From assembly GCF_014649375.1 (NCBI RefSeq), contig NZ_BMSX01000018.1:124001-188000 (forward strand): a stretch of DNA of 64,000 bases, read 5' to 3'. This DNA is from Streptomyces aurantiogriseus (GTDB lineage Bacteria; Actinomycetota; Actinomycetes; Streptomycetales; Streptomycetaceae). Shown piece after piece: positions 17,679-25,528 of the stretch; the stretch's first letter is position 1, and every line of letters starts with the position of its first letter. Made by a program: the position numbers and the translations under genes. The notes under the pieces were generated by a model. The model ran no database searches. It saw only the letters and a list, made by a program, of their open reading frames with translations, and was not told where the DNA came from.

Positions 17679-18140
17679 GTGAACAGCATGATGCCTTCCT
17701 CTCCCGGGGTATCGGCCCGCATGAGCAGGCAGGCGAGCAAGAACACCGGGGTCGAACTGGCCGTGCGACGGCTATTGCACGCGGCCGGGCTGCGTTATCG
17801 CGTGGAGTTCCCCGTGCCGGGCATGCCCCGGCGGCGCATCGACGTGGCGTTCCCCCGGGCCAAGGTCGCGGTCCTCATCGACGGCTGCTTCTGGCACGGC
17901 TGCCCTCAGCACGCCACCCACCCGAAGGCCAACGCGGACTGGTGGCGCAGCAAGCTGGACCGGAACATGGCCCGTGATCGAGAGACCACCGAGCACCTTG
18001 TCGCCCAGGGCTGGACGGTGCTGCGGTTCTGGGAGCATGTGCCGCCCGACGAGGTGGCAGCCGCGGTACGGGCGGCGGTGGACCTGGAGAAGCGGGGTCG
18101 GGGCACCGCCGGGGGACAGCGCGGTCGTCGGACCGTGTGA
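17679..18140 (+). CDS. vsr: Vsr-type (very short patch repair) endonuclease
   Basis: A 153-aa PD-(D/E)XK-fold nuclease. Vsr hallmarks are SRQASKNTGVELAVRRLL near residue 16, the catalytic Asp in RRIDVAFPRAKVAVLIDG (D55), the FWHGC motif with H73, and KANADWWRSKLDRNMARD. In Dcm strains Vsr nicks T:G mismatches made by deamination of 5-methylcytosine; in R-M clusters such proteins can also be the restriction nuclease. Here it precedes two C5-MTase genes by 18 bp. The GTG at 17679 is used; ATG 17688, 17691 or 17721 are alternatives, because the conserved domain starts only at SRQAS. Whether it repairs or restricts is not decided by sequence. Confidence 0.9.
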   Translation: MNSMMPSSPGVSARMSRQASKNTGVELAVRRLLHAAGLRYRVEFPVPGMPRRRIDVAFPRAKVAVLIDGCFWHGCPQHATHPKANADWWRSKLDRNMARDRETTEHLVAQGWTVLRFWEHVPPDEVAAAVRAAVDLEKRGRGTAGGQRGRRTV

Positions 18141-18158
18141 AGGACAGAGGGGGAGCGA

Positions 18159-19145
18159 ATGACCGACCGACTGGGTTTCGTGGATGTCTGCGCGGGTGCG
18201 GGCGGCCTGGCGTCGGGGCTGGAGAGCGCGGGCTTCTCGCCGGTACTCCTGCTCGACAACAAGCGCCAGGCGTGCGAGACGCTCCTGGCCAACCGGCCGC
18301 AGTGGAAGGTCGTCTGCGAGGATCTGATCGAGTTCCTCCCGGAGGAGCACCCGGAGACCCTGGACGTCGATCTGCTCTCGGCGGGTCTGCCCCGGGTGAA
18401 GTCCTCGGCCGCGGTGGGGCGGTCGGACAGCGAGCCGGAACTGCGGCTGCTGACCGCCACGGTCTACCTGGTCCACGCGATCCAGCCGCGCGCCCTGCTG
18501 CTGGAGAACCTGCCCGCTCTCGTCGACTCGCCCGCGTATGCGGAGGTCCGGGAGTTCATCGAGGCCGAACTGACGCATCTCGGATACCGGTTCCGCTGGT
18601 TCGTACTCAACGCGGCGGACTTCGGCGTTCCGCAGGAGCGGCTGCAGGGCGTTCTCGTAGCACTCAAGGAGCCGTGGTTCCACGCTTTCGTTCCTCCGGA
18701 GCCGACGGTGAGCGAGCATGTCTCGGTCGGGCGGGCACTGCGCCGCTCGATGGGCGCGCGGGGCTGGCCCGAGGCCGATGTCTGGGCGGACCAGGCACTG
18801 GCCGTGGCACCGACCCTCGTCGGGGGCTCGGACAATCGGGGCGGCGCGGATCTCGGCCCGACCGGCACGAAGCGGGCCTGGGCGCGGATGGGGGTGAACG
18901 GTGGCGCGTTCGCCGACGAGGTACCGGGACCAGACTACGAGTGGCCGCGTTCGGACGACATGGCCCGGATGCTGAAGATCACGGTGGACCAGGCGGCCGT
19001 GCTGCAGTCGTTCCCTCCGGAGTGGCGGATCACGGGCCAGAAGACGGCTCGGTACCGGCAGATCGGTCACGCCACCCCTCCCCCGGTGGGAAGGGCGCTC
19101 GGCGAGGCCATCGCCACCGCGCTACGGTCGCCCGCCCGTGCATAG
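18159..19145 (+). CDS. C5-cytosine methyltransferase homologue lacking the catalytic cysteine
   Basis: A 328-aa protein with the C5-MTase framework: motif I FVDVCAGAGGL (7-17), motif VI LLLENLPAL (113-121), motif VIII FGVPQERLQG and motif X GHATPPPVGRAL. Motif IV, normally GGPPCQ, reads SAGLPRVKSS (74-83), so R79 stands where the nucleophilic Cys should be. It should be unable to methylate by the usual mechanism, yet the frame is intact, with no sign of decay. It could be a specificity or allosteric partner for the active MTase 47 bp downstream, or a DNA-binding subunit of the restriction complex. A Shine-Dalgarno (GGGGGAG) precedes ATG 18159. Confidence 0.85.
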   Translation: MTDRLGFVDVCAGAGGLASGLESAGFSPVLLLDNKRQACETLLANRPQWKVVCEDLIEFLPEEHPETLDVDLLSAGLPRVKSSAAVGRSDSEPELRLLTATVYLVHAIQPRALLLENLPALVDSPAYAEVREFIEAELTHLGYRFRWFVLNAADFGVPQERLQGVLVALKEPWFHAFVPPEPTVSEHVSVGRALRRSMGARGWPEADVWADQALAVAPTLVGGSDNRGGADLGPTGTKRAWARMGVNGGAFADEVPGPDYEWPRSDDMARMLKITVDQAAVLQSFPPEWRITGQKTARYRQIGHATPPPVGRALGEAIATALRSPARA

Positions 19146-19191
19146 GCAAGGCGGGAATGCCACCCCCGATCGCCGGCTACACTTCAAGCCC

Positions 19192-20727
19192 ATGAGCCCC
19201 ATCGAGAACGCACCCCCCTCACCTGCGGTTTTCCGCATCTTGGATTTGTTCGCGGGGCCGGGTGGACTTGATGTGGCGGCAGATGTCCTGGGCCACCAGG
19301 TCACCGGCATCGAGTGGGACAAGAACGCGTGCGCCACCCGCGGCGCAGCGGGGATGGACACTTTCACCGGCGACGTGAGGAAGTACCGCGCGGCCTTCTT
19401 CCCTCGCGCCCAGGTGTTGACGGGTGGGCCCCCCTGCCAGACCTTCACCGTCGCCGGACACGGCGCCGGTCGCAGGGCACTGGACCAGGTGGTCGAATAC
19501 ATCGACCGCCTTCACGACGCCCTGCGTGCGGAGAACAGGCAATGGAAGGAGATCTTCCGAACCTGGCGAGAGATCTCCGAGGAACTGCGGCGGAAGGCCG
19601 TCCAGGCCGAAGAGGTCAAGGACGAGAAGCGTGAGGTCGAGGCGCGCCGTACCGTGACGCGCAAGGCGCTGAGGAAGAGCCTGAAGGAGCACGGCAGCTC
19701 CCCGGAAGAGATCAAAGTCGTCCTCAAGACGCTCAGGGCCCCACGGGACCTCGACCTCGAGGACGCGGAACTCAAGCGTCTGATCGAGCAGTTCAGCGCC
19801 TTGGGAGCCGAGATAGAAGGCTTCAAGGCCAGGCTCGAAGAGCTGGGCGACGAACGGACCGGGCTGGTCCTCCAGCCGCTGTGGTGGGTGATCGAGCGGA
19901 GCCGACGCCCGGGGTCGGAGCCCTACGAGGCCGTCGTTCTGGAGCAGGTGCCCGCCGTGATGCCGGTGTGGGAGAAGTACGCCGAGGTGCTCACCACCCT
20001 CGGCTACCGGACCAGGACGCAGCTGATGCTCACCGAGGCGTTCGGGGTTCCGCAGACCCGGAAGCGTGCAGTGCTCATGGCACGGCTCGGGGGGAGCGGC
20101 ATCCCGGAGGTGGCCGAGACCCATGAGCGCTACCGTCCTCGGAACGTTCCCACCGAGCCGTCAGCGGCGGACCGGGCGGACACCCTCCCCTGGGACGCCG
20201 AGGAGATGAGCCTCGACGGGACACCGAAAGCGGCCTGGGTGTCCATGGAGACGGCTCTCAAGAAGGCGCGGAGCATCGCCCCACACCTGCCGGACCGCCC
20301 CGCCTTCACCGTCGTGTCGAACTACGGCACCGGGGGCGATCCCGGTGCGCGCGGTCGACGTGACCACGACGCCCCGTCCTCGACGATCACCGGGAAGGTG
20401 TCGCGGAACCGCTTGGTCCACAAGGGCACCGACACGGCCCTGCCCCGGTTCGACCGCTTCTCCCACGCCGAGGCGGGCGTGCTCCAGACGTTCCCCGTCG
20501 CGTACCCCTGGAGCGGTGGCGACCAGTCTCAGCAGATCGGCAACGCCGTACCGCCCCGGCTGGCGCTGCACGTGCTGCGGCAGGTTCTGGAACCGGAGCT
20601 GAGCGGCGAGGAGGCCCGCGCCAGGCTGGAACAGGCCGTCTCGGATCTGGAGACCTGGCAGCCCGGCGAGTCGGTGGAGGTGCGTGAGCACGGGCAATGG
20701 GAGGGTCACCCGCTCACCGGCAGATGA
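19192..20727 (+). CDS. C5-cytosine DNA methyltransferase with coiled-coil insertion
   Basis: A 511-aa enzyme that should transfer methyl from SAM to cytosine C5. Motif I is ILDLFAGPGGLDVA (16-29), motif IV TGGPPCQTFTVAG with catalytic C82, motif VI VLEQVPAV (E251, with Q in place of the usual N), motif VIII FGVPQTRKRAVLMA, and motif X QQIGNAVPPRLAL. Residues about 105-225, between motifs IV and VI, are a highly charged helical stretch (for example KDEKREVEARRTVTRKALRK) predicted to be coiled coil. Most C5-MTases have only about 30 residues there. ATG 19192 was chosen because it precedes the fold closely; a frame from 19138 adds only basic intergenic sequence. It ends 10 bp from the convergent DUF6339 gene. 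Confidence 0.9.
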   Translation: MSPIENAPPSPAVFRILDLFAGPGGLDVAADVLGHQVTGIEWDKNACATRGAAGMDTFTGDVRKYRAAFFPRAQVLTGGPPCQTFTVAGHGAGRRALDQVVEYIDRLHDALRAENRQWKEIFRTWREISEELRRKAVQAEEVKDEKREVEARRTVTRKALRKSLKEHGSSPEEIKVVLKTLRAPRDLDLEDAELKRLIEQFSALGAEIEGFKARLEELGDERTGLVLQPLWWVIERSRRPGSEPYEAVVLEQVPAVMPVWEKYAEVLTTLGYRTRTQLMLTEAFGVPQTRKRAVLMARLGGSGIPEVAETHERYRPRNVPTEPSAADRADTLPWDAEEMSLDGTPKAAWVSMETALKKARSIAPHLPDRPAFTVVSNYGTGGDPGARGRRDHDAPSSTITGKVSRNRLVHKGTDTALPRFDRFSHAEAGVLQTFPVAYPWSGGDQSQQIGNAVPPRLALHVLRQVLEPELSGEEARARLEQAVSDLETWQPGESVEVREHGQWEGHPLTGR

Positions 20728-20737
20728 GCCTTCCCGT

Positions 20738-21616
20738 TCAGGCCTGAGGTACCCGTCCCCTGACCGGGGCCGTCTCGAAGAGTTCGGCGAAGTACTCGGT
20801 GAGCGTCGCCACCGACTTCTCCGGGACGGGCTCCTCGTCGGGTCCGGTGGGCAGGTCGTGGCGCGGCACTGGGGGCGCGGACTCGGCCTCCGCGATCCAC
20901 TGGCGGAGCGCCTCGGGGTCACGTGGCTCGTCCGGGGCCAGCGCGTCGTAGACCAGCGTGGCGCCGGCGATGTTGATCGCCGTCATCAGGCCGTTGATCT
21001 CGCGACCAGTGCCGGCGATCCCTCGTTCCAGGACACGCACCAGTGCCTGGGCGGTGGGTCGATGGTCGACCAAGTCCATGCGCAGCGCGTTGTGGATGAG
21101 GTCCTGGTTGGCGCAGGCCGCCACCACCGGTGCGTAGTCCTGGCCATTGCGGAACATCTCCGCCGCCCACCACAGGCGGGAGAAGCACTGGCGGTCGGGA
21201 GCGCCCTTGAAGCGGGCTGGGTTGATGCGGGGCTCGCTCCCACCCTGCGTGGGCGCAGGAGCATGTCGCCAAGCCACGTAGTCCGGCGCGACGGCGAGCG
21301 CGAGATGGTTCCAGATCCGCTTGTCCGCGGCTTCCCGCCGGGTGAGGCGCAGCGTCGCGTGCAGCCGGGGCGCCAACCAACTGTCGGCGTCCGTCCGGTT
21401 GTCCTTGAACTGGTACTTCGCGTCGTCCACGAGATCTCTGAGAGGTTCCACCGACCACCGGGCGTCGTCCTCCGGCAGAGGCTCGACGACTTTGGCCAGG
21501 TCGACGCCGCCGTGCCCCTGGACACCCTTCAGAAGGTCCTCGGTGAGGTAGGGGTCGGCGGCCGTCGCGGAGAGCAGGCCGAGTCGCTCGGGAACGTGAT
21601 GCGGCTTCTCGATCAC
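20738..21616 (-). CDS. DUF6339 family protein
   Basis: A 292-aa largely helical protein, last gene of a leftward three-gene set facing module 1. Recognisable stretches are DKRIWNHLALAVAPDYVAW, FSRLWWAAEMFRNGQDY, ANQDLIHNALRMDLVDHRPT and TGREINGLMTAINIAGATL. I associate these with DUF6339, which I recall near Z1/Vsr/C5-MTase clusters (recollection, not searched). The GTG at 21616 overlaps the upstream stop (GTGA), giving translational coupling. No catalytic motif is evident. It ends 10 bp from the active MTase stop, so overlapping convergent transcripts are likely. Confidence 0.7.
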   Translation of the reverse strand: MIEKPHHVPERLGLLSATAADPYLTEDLLKGVQGHGGVDLAKVVEPLPEDDARWSVEPLRDLVDDAKYQFKDNRTDADSWLAPRLHATLRLTRREAADKRIWNHLALAVAPDYVAWRHAPAPTQGGSEPRINPARFKGAPDRQCFSRLWWAAEMFRNGQDYAPVVAACANQDLIHNALRMDLVDHRPTAQALVRVLERGIAGTGREINGLMTAINIAGATLVYDALAPDEPRDPEALRQWIAEAESAPPVPRHDLPTGPDEEPVPEKSVATLTEYFAELFETAPVRGRVPQA

Positions 21617-22608
21617 TCGCTGTCCTCTCGGTTCATCTGCTGCAAGGCGCGCAGGACGTTGGCGAGCGCCTTGCCGGCACCGGCGCGGCGCACGGCGGCG
21701 TAGTGGACACGGCTCTGGAGCTCCACCCATCCCGAATCGCCGGTCCGACGGCGGTGGACCTGACGGAGCGCCTCCTCGACGCGAAGGCCCGGCACGATGT
21801 CGGGAAGCATCTCCCGCAGCACTTCCCCCCGCCAGTCGGTGGGGAATACGGGCGAGCCGTCGGGTTCGACCTCCAGGTCTCCCACGGCGCTGTGGAACAC
21901 CGCAGTCCACACATCGGTGGCCATCTGGGAGACCAACAGCTCGTGGATCTTGTTCTCGATCCCGCCGCTCTCACCGCCGAGGAGATCGGAGAACCCCTCG
22001 ACATCGGTGTTGATCATCACCAGGGGCAGCCGACCCGAGGCGTCGACGGCCCAGGGCGCGTCCGCGTAGGGGCGCAACCATTCCCGCGCGCTCTTGGAGA
22101 AACTCGCCTGCTTCACATCCAGGCGCAGGCCACCGACCGGCTCCTCGGCGGCCACGTCGACGGTCCAGTCGCCATCGGTCTCGGTGATCGACCGCCCCGG
22201 CACGTCGTCGATCGTGGCGACCGCATGGACGGCCAAGGAGGCACGGCCCACATGGTCGTCGCGCAGCACCTCGATCTCACCGGACCACTCCTTGCTCGCC
22301 GGAGCGTCCTGCCGCAGGTCGACAGTGGTGCGCACATTGGTGTCGCCGTCGGTGAGCACCGCCACGACCCGCAGATCGCTCCACGGTGCGTCGGGATCGG
22401 TGGCCCCGGGCGGGAGGGTGGCGGACAGGCCGATCCTGGCCGAGATCCAGTCCTCGTGCTGCGCTACGCCCAGGGCTACGGTCCGCTGGGGGATGGAGTA
22501 CGCCGAGGTGTCCAGGTGATCGCGGGTGCCGTCGGGCAGCTTGAGGGAGGCCGAGGTCACCCTCAGGGTGATCGGACGGTTGAGTCGCTTGTACGGATAG
22601 AACTTCAT
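21613..22608 (-). CDS. Uncharacterised defence-island protein, 331 aa
   Basis: I do not recognise a family. The first 170 residues look like beta-rich immunoglobulin-like segments (TLRVTSASLKLPDG, RTVALGVAQHEDWISARIGL, WSGEIEVLRDDHVGRASLAV). The next part (RLPLVMINTDVEGFSDLLGG, ENKIHELLVSQMATDVWTAV) resembles an alpha/beta core and may hold an active site around MINTD and EN. The C-terminus is helical. It starts 3 bp after the XRE-ATPase stop and overlaps the DUF6339 start, so the three form one transcriptional and probably functional unit. Confidence 0.7.
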   Translation of the reverse strand: MKFYPYKRLNRPITLRVTSASLKLPDGTRDHLDTSAYSIPQRTVALGVAQHEDWISARIGLSATLPPGATDPDAPWSDLRVVAVLTDGDTNVRTTVDLRQDAPASKEWSGEIEVLRDDHVGRASLAVHAVATIDDVPGRSITETDGDWTVDVAAEEPVGGLRLDVKQASFSKSAREWLRPYADAPWAVDASGRLPLVMINTDVEGFSDLLGGESGGIENKIHELLVSQMATDVWTAVFHSAVGDLEVEPDGSPVFPTDWRGEVLREMLPDIVPGLRVEEALRQVHRRRTGDSGWVELQSRVHYAAVRRAGAGKALANVLRALQQMNREDSE

Positions 22609-22611
22609 GCC

Positions 22612-24759
22612 TCACTCCCCTGTACCGGCACGGAGTTCGAGAACGAGCCGCGTGAGTTCGGTCCGGACCGGATGGCCCGAGGCGTCGGTGGAGCCCCGAA
22701 AGACGGCTCGGCGCGCGCGCGGCGTGAAGCGGAGCACGCCGTCCTCTACCTCACAGCCCTCCACGGCGACGAGTTCCGCCCAGTCGAGCCTGGGTCGGCT
22801 GCCCGACCGTACGTCGAGAAGGACCACCGGTGTCATGGCCGGCAGTTCGTCGACCCGGGGCAACTTCACCTCTGCGGTGATCTGCCACTCCCCGCCGACG
22901 CCGATCTCGGCGTCCAGTCCGTCCAGTTCGGGCAGAGCCGGCCCGGAAACCCGCTTGGGCGCCGCGCTCTTGCGCGGGACGGTGAGCTTCTTCCGCAGCT
23001 TGGCGCTCTCCTGTGACCCGGCACTCTTCGGCCGGACGACCAGATCCCTCACCGCGGTGTTGACCTCGGTGGTCAACCTGGTGATGCGGTGGTGTGCGCT
23101 GTGCGACCAACGGAGCGTCAGCTCCTCGGTCTGCCCCCAGCGGTCATGCTCGGGCGGCTCGGCGGCGCGCAGGAACTCCTCGGCCTCCTCGGCGAAAGGC
23201 ACGGTCTCTCCCGCCGCCTGCCCCACCAGGAGAACCGCTTGGAACGGATTGACACCCAGCGGCAGCCCGGAGACGCCGGATTTCTTGATGGTCATCCGGT
23301 TGCCGCGCAGTGAGTGGACCTGGTTGGGCACGCCGTCGTCGTCCTCCGCCGCCGTGACCAGAAGCACTCCCGGGTGCGTGCCCAGGGTTCCGCGGCGTCC
23401 TCCGGACAGGGGCAACCGCAGCGGGACCGTGCGGAGCGCCACCTGACCGGCCTCGGTGAGCCGGTCCACGGTCGTCCCCTCGTAGAAGGCGCGCAGCGCC
23501 CGGGTACGCGAGGGCTGGGTGTCGGTGGGGTCGACCTTCTCCTCCTCGATGACGACCTCGCCGTTGCGCAGCGTGCGGACCGAGGTCTCCAGCAGCGGGA
23601 GCCTGCTGCCGCCTCCGGTCATGGCCGCCCAGAAGTCCCGACCCAGTGCCTCGACCAGGCGTCGGTGCATGGCGCGGATGTCGCGGGTCCCGTCGTCGTC
23701 GCTCCCGTTCTCGTCCTCGTCGTCGACCGAGTCCGACTTGCCCTGTTCAAGGCTCGCCACGTCATGGGCGCCGACGATGAGGAAAGATGTGCCCGGTTCC
23801 TCGCTGTCGCGAGTGAGGTGAAGACGTTCGACCGTCTCCTCGTCCGCCCACCAGGAGCGGACCACTTCCGCGCCGGGCGTCTCGGGGTCCGGGCGGCCCA
23901 GCCAGGCCGGGCCCGCGTATGGCGTGCCGTCGACGGCACGCCACGGCAACTCCAGTCGTCCGATGACACGGCGCTCGGTGCGGCCCTCGTGAGGGACGGA
24001 GAGCGTGGAGTTGATCAGCACCATCCCGAGCGCGCTGGTAGCCCAGAGAGTCGCCTTGCCGAGCCCGTAGGAACCCCCCGCGCCCCGGCCCGACTTGAGG
24101 CTCTCCAGCTGCCGACGGACGACGGCCGCGAACTTGCCGTCGTCGTAGTCGTCGCCGGTGAGACCGGAGGCGTTGTAGTCGTCGATCCGCAGAAGGACCA
24201 GGCGGCCCTTCTCGAACATGTCGCGCACGCCGGCGTCCACGACGCGTCCGACCTTCTGATCGGCGGCGGATTCGGAGACCGCCGAGTAGTGCGGCTGAAG
24301 GTCGTCCCAGAGGACGGCGGCACGGAACGCGTCCAGCTTCTCGCCGGTGAGTTCGTGGATCGTGTACCGCACCCGGACCGGACGGCCGTTCCCCACGAGT
24401 CGCTCGTCGAGACTGTTCTGACAGGTTTCCCGCGCCAGCACCTGGACGTCCGCGTCGAAGGCGAAGGCTGCGGCGTTCCCACCGTCGCGCCCGCCGTCCT
24501 GGTAGCCGGGCCGGTGGTACCAGGTGATCGGGAGGCCGGCCTGCGTGTCGGTGGTCCGGGTGTGAACGGTGCCCAGGTCCGTGCCGAGCGCCTTGGCGAT
24601 CTCTCCCATGACGGTCGGACGCGGGACCGAGCGCTTGGTGATCCACGCCGAGACTGCGGCCCTGGTCAGCCCCAGCTCATCGGCCAGCTCCGCCTGCGTT
24701 TTGCCCGCGAGTTTGAGTTGTCGGGACAGCCAGGGCCCGAACTCCTCGCCGACCTCCAT
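22612..24759 (-). CDS. XRE-type HTH fused to an HSP90/GHKL-like ATPase
   Basis: A 715-aa two-part protein. Residues about 10-62 are a Cro/CI-type HTH (SRQLKLAGKTQAELADELG, LTRAAVSAWITKRSVPRPTV). Residues about 100-400 are a GHKL ATPase: ARETCQNSLDER (N-box, N115 and D118), RIDDYNASGL, and the glycine box GRGAGGSYGLGKATLWA. The last 300 residues are unassigned. An acidic DDEDENGSDDDGTRD linker sits near residue 370. The HTH suggests autoregulation through the palindrome overlapping its promoter. ATG 24759 has GGGGAGG upstream; an in-frame ATG at 24804 coincides with the predicted transcription start and could be a leaderless alternative. First gene of the leftward set. Confidence 0.82.
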   Translation of the reverse strand: MEVGEEFGPWLSRQLKLAGKTQAELADELGLTRAAVSAWITKRSVPRPTVMGEIAKALGTDLGTVHTRTTDTQAGLPITWYHRPGYQDGGRDGGNAAAFAFDADVQVLARETCQNSLDERLVGNGRPVRVRYTIHELTGEKLDAFRAAVLWDDLQPHYSAVSESAADQKVGRVVDAGVRDMFEKGRLVLLRIDDYNASGLTGDDYDDGKFAAVVRRQLESLKSGRGAGGSYGLGKATLWATSALGMVLINSTLSVPHEGRTERRVIGRLELPWRAVDGTPYAGPAWLGRPDPETPGAEVVRSWWADEETVERLHLTRDSEEPGTSFLIVGAHDVASLEQGKSDSVDDEDENGSDDDGTRDIRAMHRRLVEALGRDFWAAMTGGGSRLPLLETSVRTLRNGEVVIEEEKVDPTDTQPSRTRALRAFYEGTTVDRLTEAGQVALRTVPLRLPLSGGRRGTLGTHPGVLLVTAAEDDDGVPNQVHSLRGNRMTIKKSGVSGLPLGVNPFQAVLLVGQAAGETVPFAEEAEEFLRAAEPPEHDRWGQTEELTLRWSHSAHHRITRLTTEVNTAVRDLVVRPKSAGSQESAKLRKKLTVPRKSAAPKRVSGPALPELDGLDAEIGVGGEWQITAEVKLPRVDELPAMTPVVLLDVRSGSRPRLDWAELVAVEGCEVEDGVLRFTPRARRAVFRGSTDASGHPVRTELTRLVLELRAGTGE

Positions 24760-24808
24760 GGGGCCTCCCCGCTCTGTGCCGTATGTCGTTGTGCCCACGG
24801 TCATGGAC

Positions 24809-24838
24809 AGGCTAATTTGACAACGTGACACACGTCAA
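24809..24838 (-). promoter_or_regulatory. Promoter of the XRE-ATPase operon with embedded operator
   Basis: Read leftward, TTGACG (24838-24833) and TAGCCT (24814-24809) are spaced by 18 bp, a plausible vegetative promoter. The palindrome ACGTG-ACA-CACGT (24823-24835) overlaps the -35 and spacer and would suit repression by the XRE domain of the product. Transcription would start around 24801-24804, where an in-frame ATG lies. Confidence 0.55.
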
Positions 24839-24915
24839 CTGACGCTTGACACAACCCGATCGACACCCATCGACAACCGCCCGTCCGGTTTGACCAATAT
24901 GGCCGATACGCGGAT

Positions 24916-24933
24916 GCCACTCAGTGGCGCCAC
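24916..24933. promoter_or_regulatory. Overlapping palindromes in the central control region
   Basis: GCCAC-TCA-GTGGC (arms extend to GCCACT/AGTGGC, 24916-24928) shares its right arm with GTGGCGCCAC (24924-24933). The three alternating half-sites would allow two mutually exclusive hairpins or cooperative dimer binding. It lies between the leftward and rightward promoters of the island. The 445-bp stretch 24760-25204 has no other gene and is visibly richer in A+T than its surroundings. Confidence 0.4.
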
Positions 24934-25034
24934 ATGAGCGACGAGACCCCGGAAGGGTCGACCGAAAATTCCGGACGCGAACACCCATCGCGGAGCGGAG
25001 AAGTCAACTCCGGTAAGCCGTCGGAGAATTGGGG

Positions 25035-25064
25035 GTGACACGAACGGGTGACGCACTCTAGGAT
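25035..25064 (+). promoter_or_regulatory. Candidate promoter of the module 2 operon
   Basis: GTGACA (25035-25040) and TAGGAT (25059-25064) with an 18-bp spacer match the Streptomyces vegetative pattern. GGGTGAC is directly repeated at 25033-25039 and 25046-25052 (period 13), with a related ACGGGTGA further down. An activator or repressor site over the promoter is possible. It lies 140 bp before the small TTA-codon ORF. Confidence 0.5.
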
Positions 25065-25204
25065 CGTCAACAGCGGCAGTGTCCGCCTCACTCGGGAAAT
25101 CCTGTGTGACAACGGGTGAGTTGTACCCTCACGCATTCATTCGACCCCGAACGTGGTTGCCGATACGGGGATCCTCGACAAGAACCGGAGGACATGAAAT
25201 TCCC

Positions 25205-25411
25205 ATGGAAGACCCTCCCGGGGAGACGGAATCTCCGTACCACTGCACCCCTCATTCGCTGCGTGAAATTCACTCCGTGTCCTTACGGCTCTCTTTGGCC
25301 AGCTCCGACGCGGAAAGAAAGCAGATTCTCGACTCGTTCGGTATGACGACCGAGGAATTCGACGAGCTCTTCGGCCACGGTTCCGGATCCACCGGTCCCG
25401 ACGACGGCTGA
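25205..25411 (+). CDS. Small acidic protein with a TTA (bldA) codon, leader gene of module 2
   Basis: A 68-aa protein beginning MEDPPGETESPY, with a central helix (SVSLRLSLASSDAERKQIL) and an acidic end (TTEEFDELFGHG). The composition and codon use look like a real protein, although no family is recognised. Codon 27 (25283-25285) is TTA, read only by the bldA tRNA in Streptomyces, so its synthesis should be tied to late growth. GGAGG lies 13 nt before ATG 25205; another ATG at 25194 is closer but opens a different frame of 50 codons with unprotein-like composition. It precedes the large ATPase-helicase gene by 117 bp. A regulatory or antitoxin-like role is only a guess. Confidence 0.55.
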   Translation: MEDPPGETESPYHCTPHSLREIHSVSLRLSLASSDAERKQILDSFGMTTEEFDELFGHGSGSTGPDDG

Positions 25412-25528
25412 TCATCACTGGGTCACCGAACCACATTTCTGCAGGTCAGACAGGCTTAGACCGCTACACGACCAACTCTGTCGTCCGCTTTACGTCATGC
25501 CACCTATCGCAGGAGCCATGAAGAAGCA

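Noticed and set aside
17679..18140. Calling the Vsr gene purely a repair enzyme
   Set aside because: In this gene setting Vsr-fold nucleases may also restrict; sequence alone does not decide, so both are left open.
25194..25346. Start at ATG 25194 giving a 50-codon peptide (MKFPWKTLPGRRNL)
   Set aside because: Composition is unprotein-like with Cys/Pro/Arg; the frame from 25205 has helix-forming, acidic content. Kept only as a possible decoy start.
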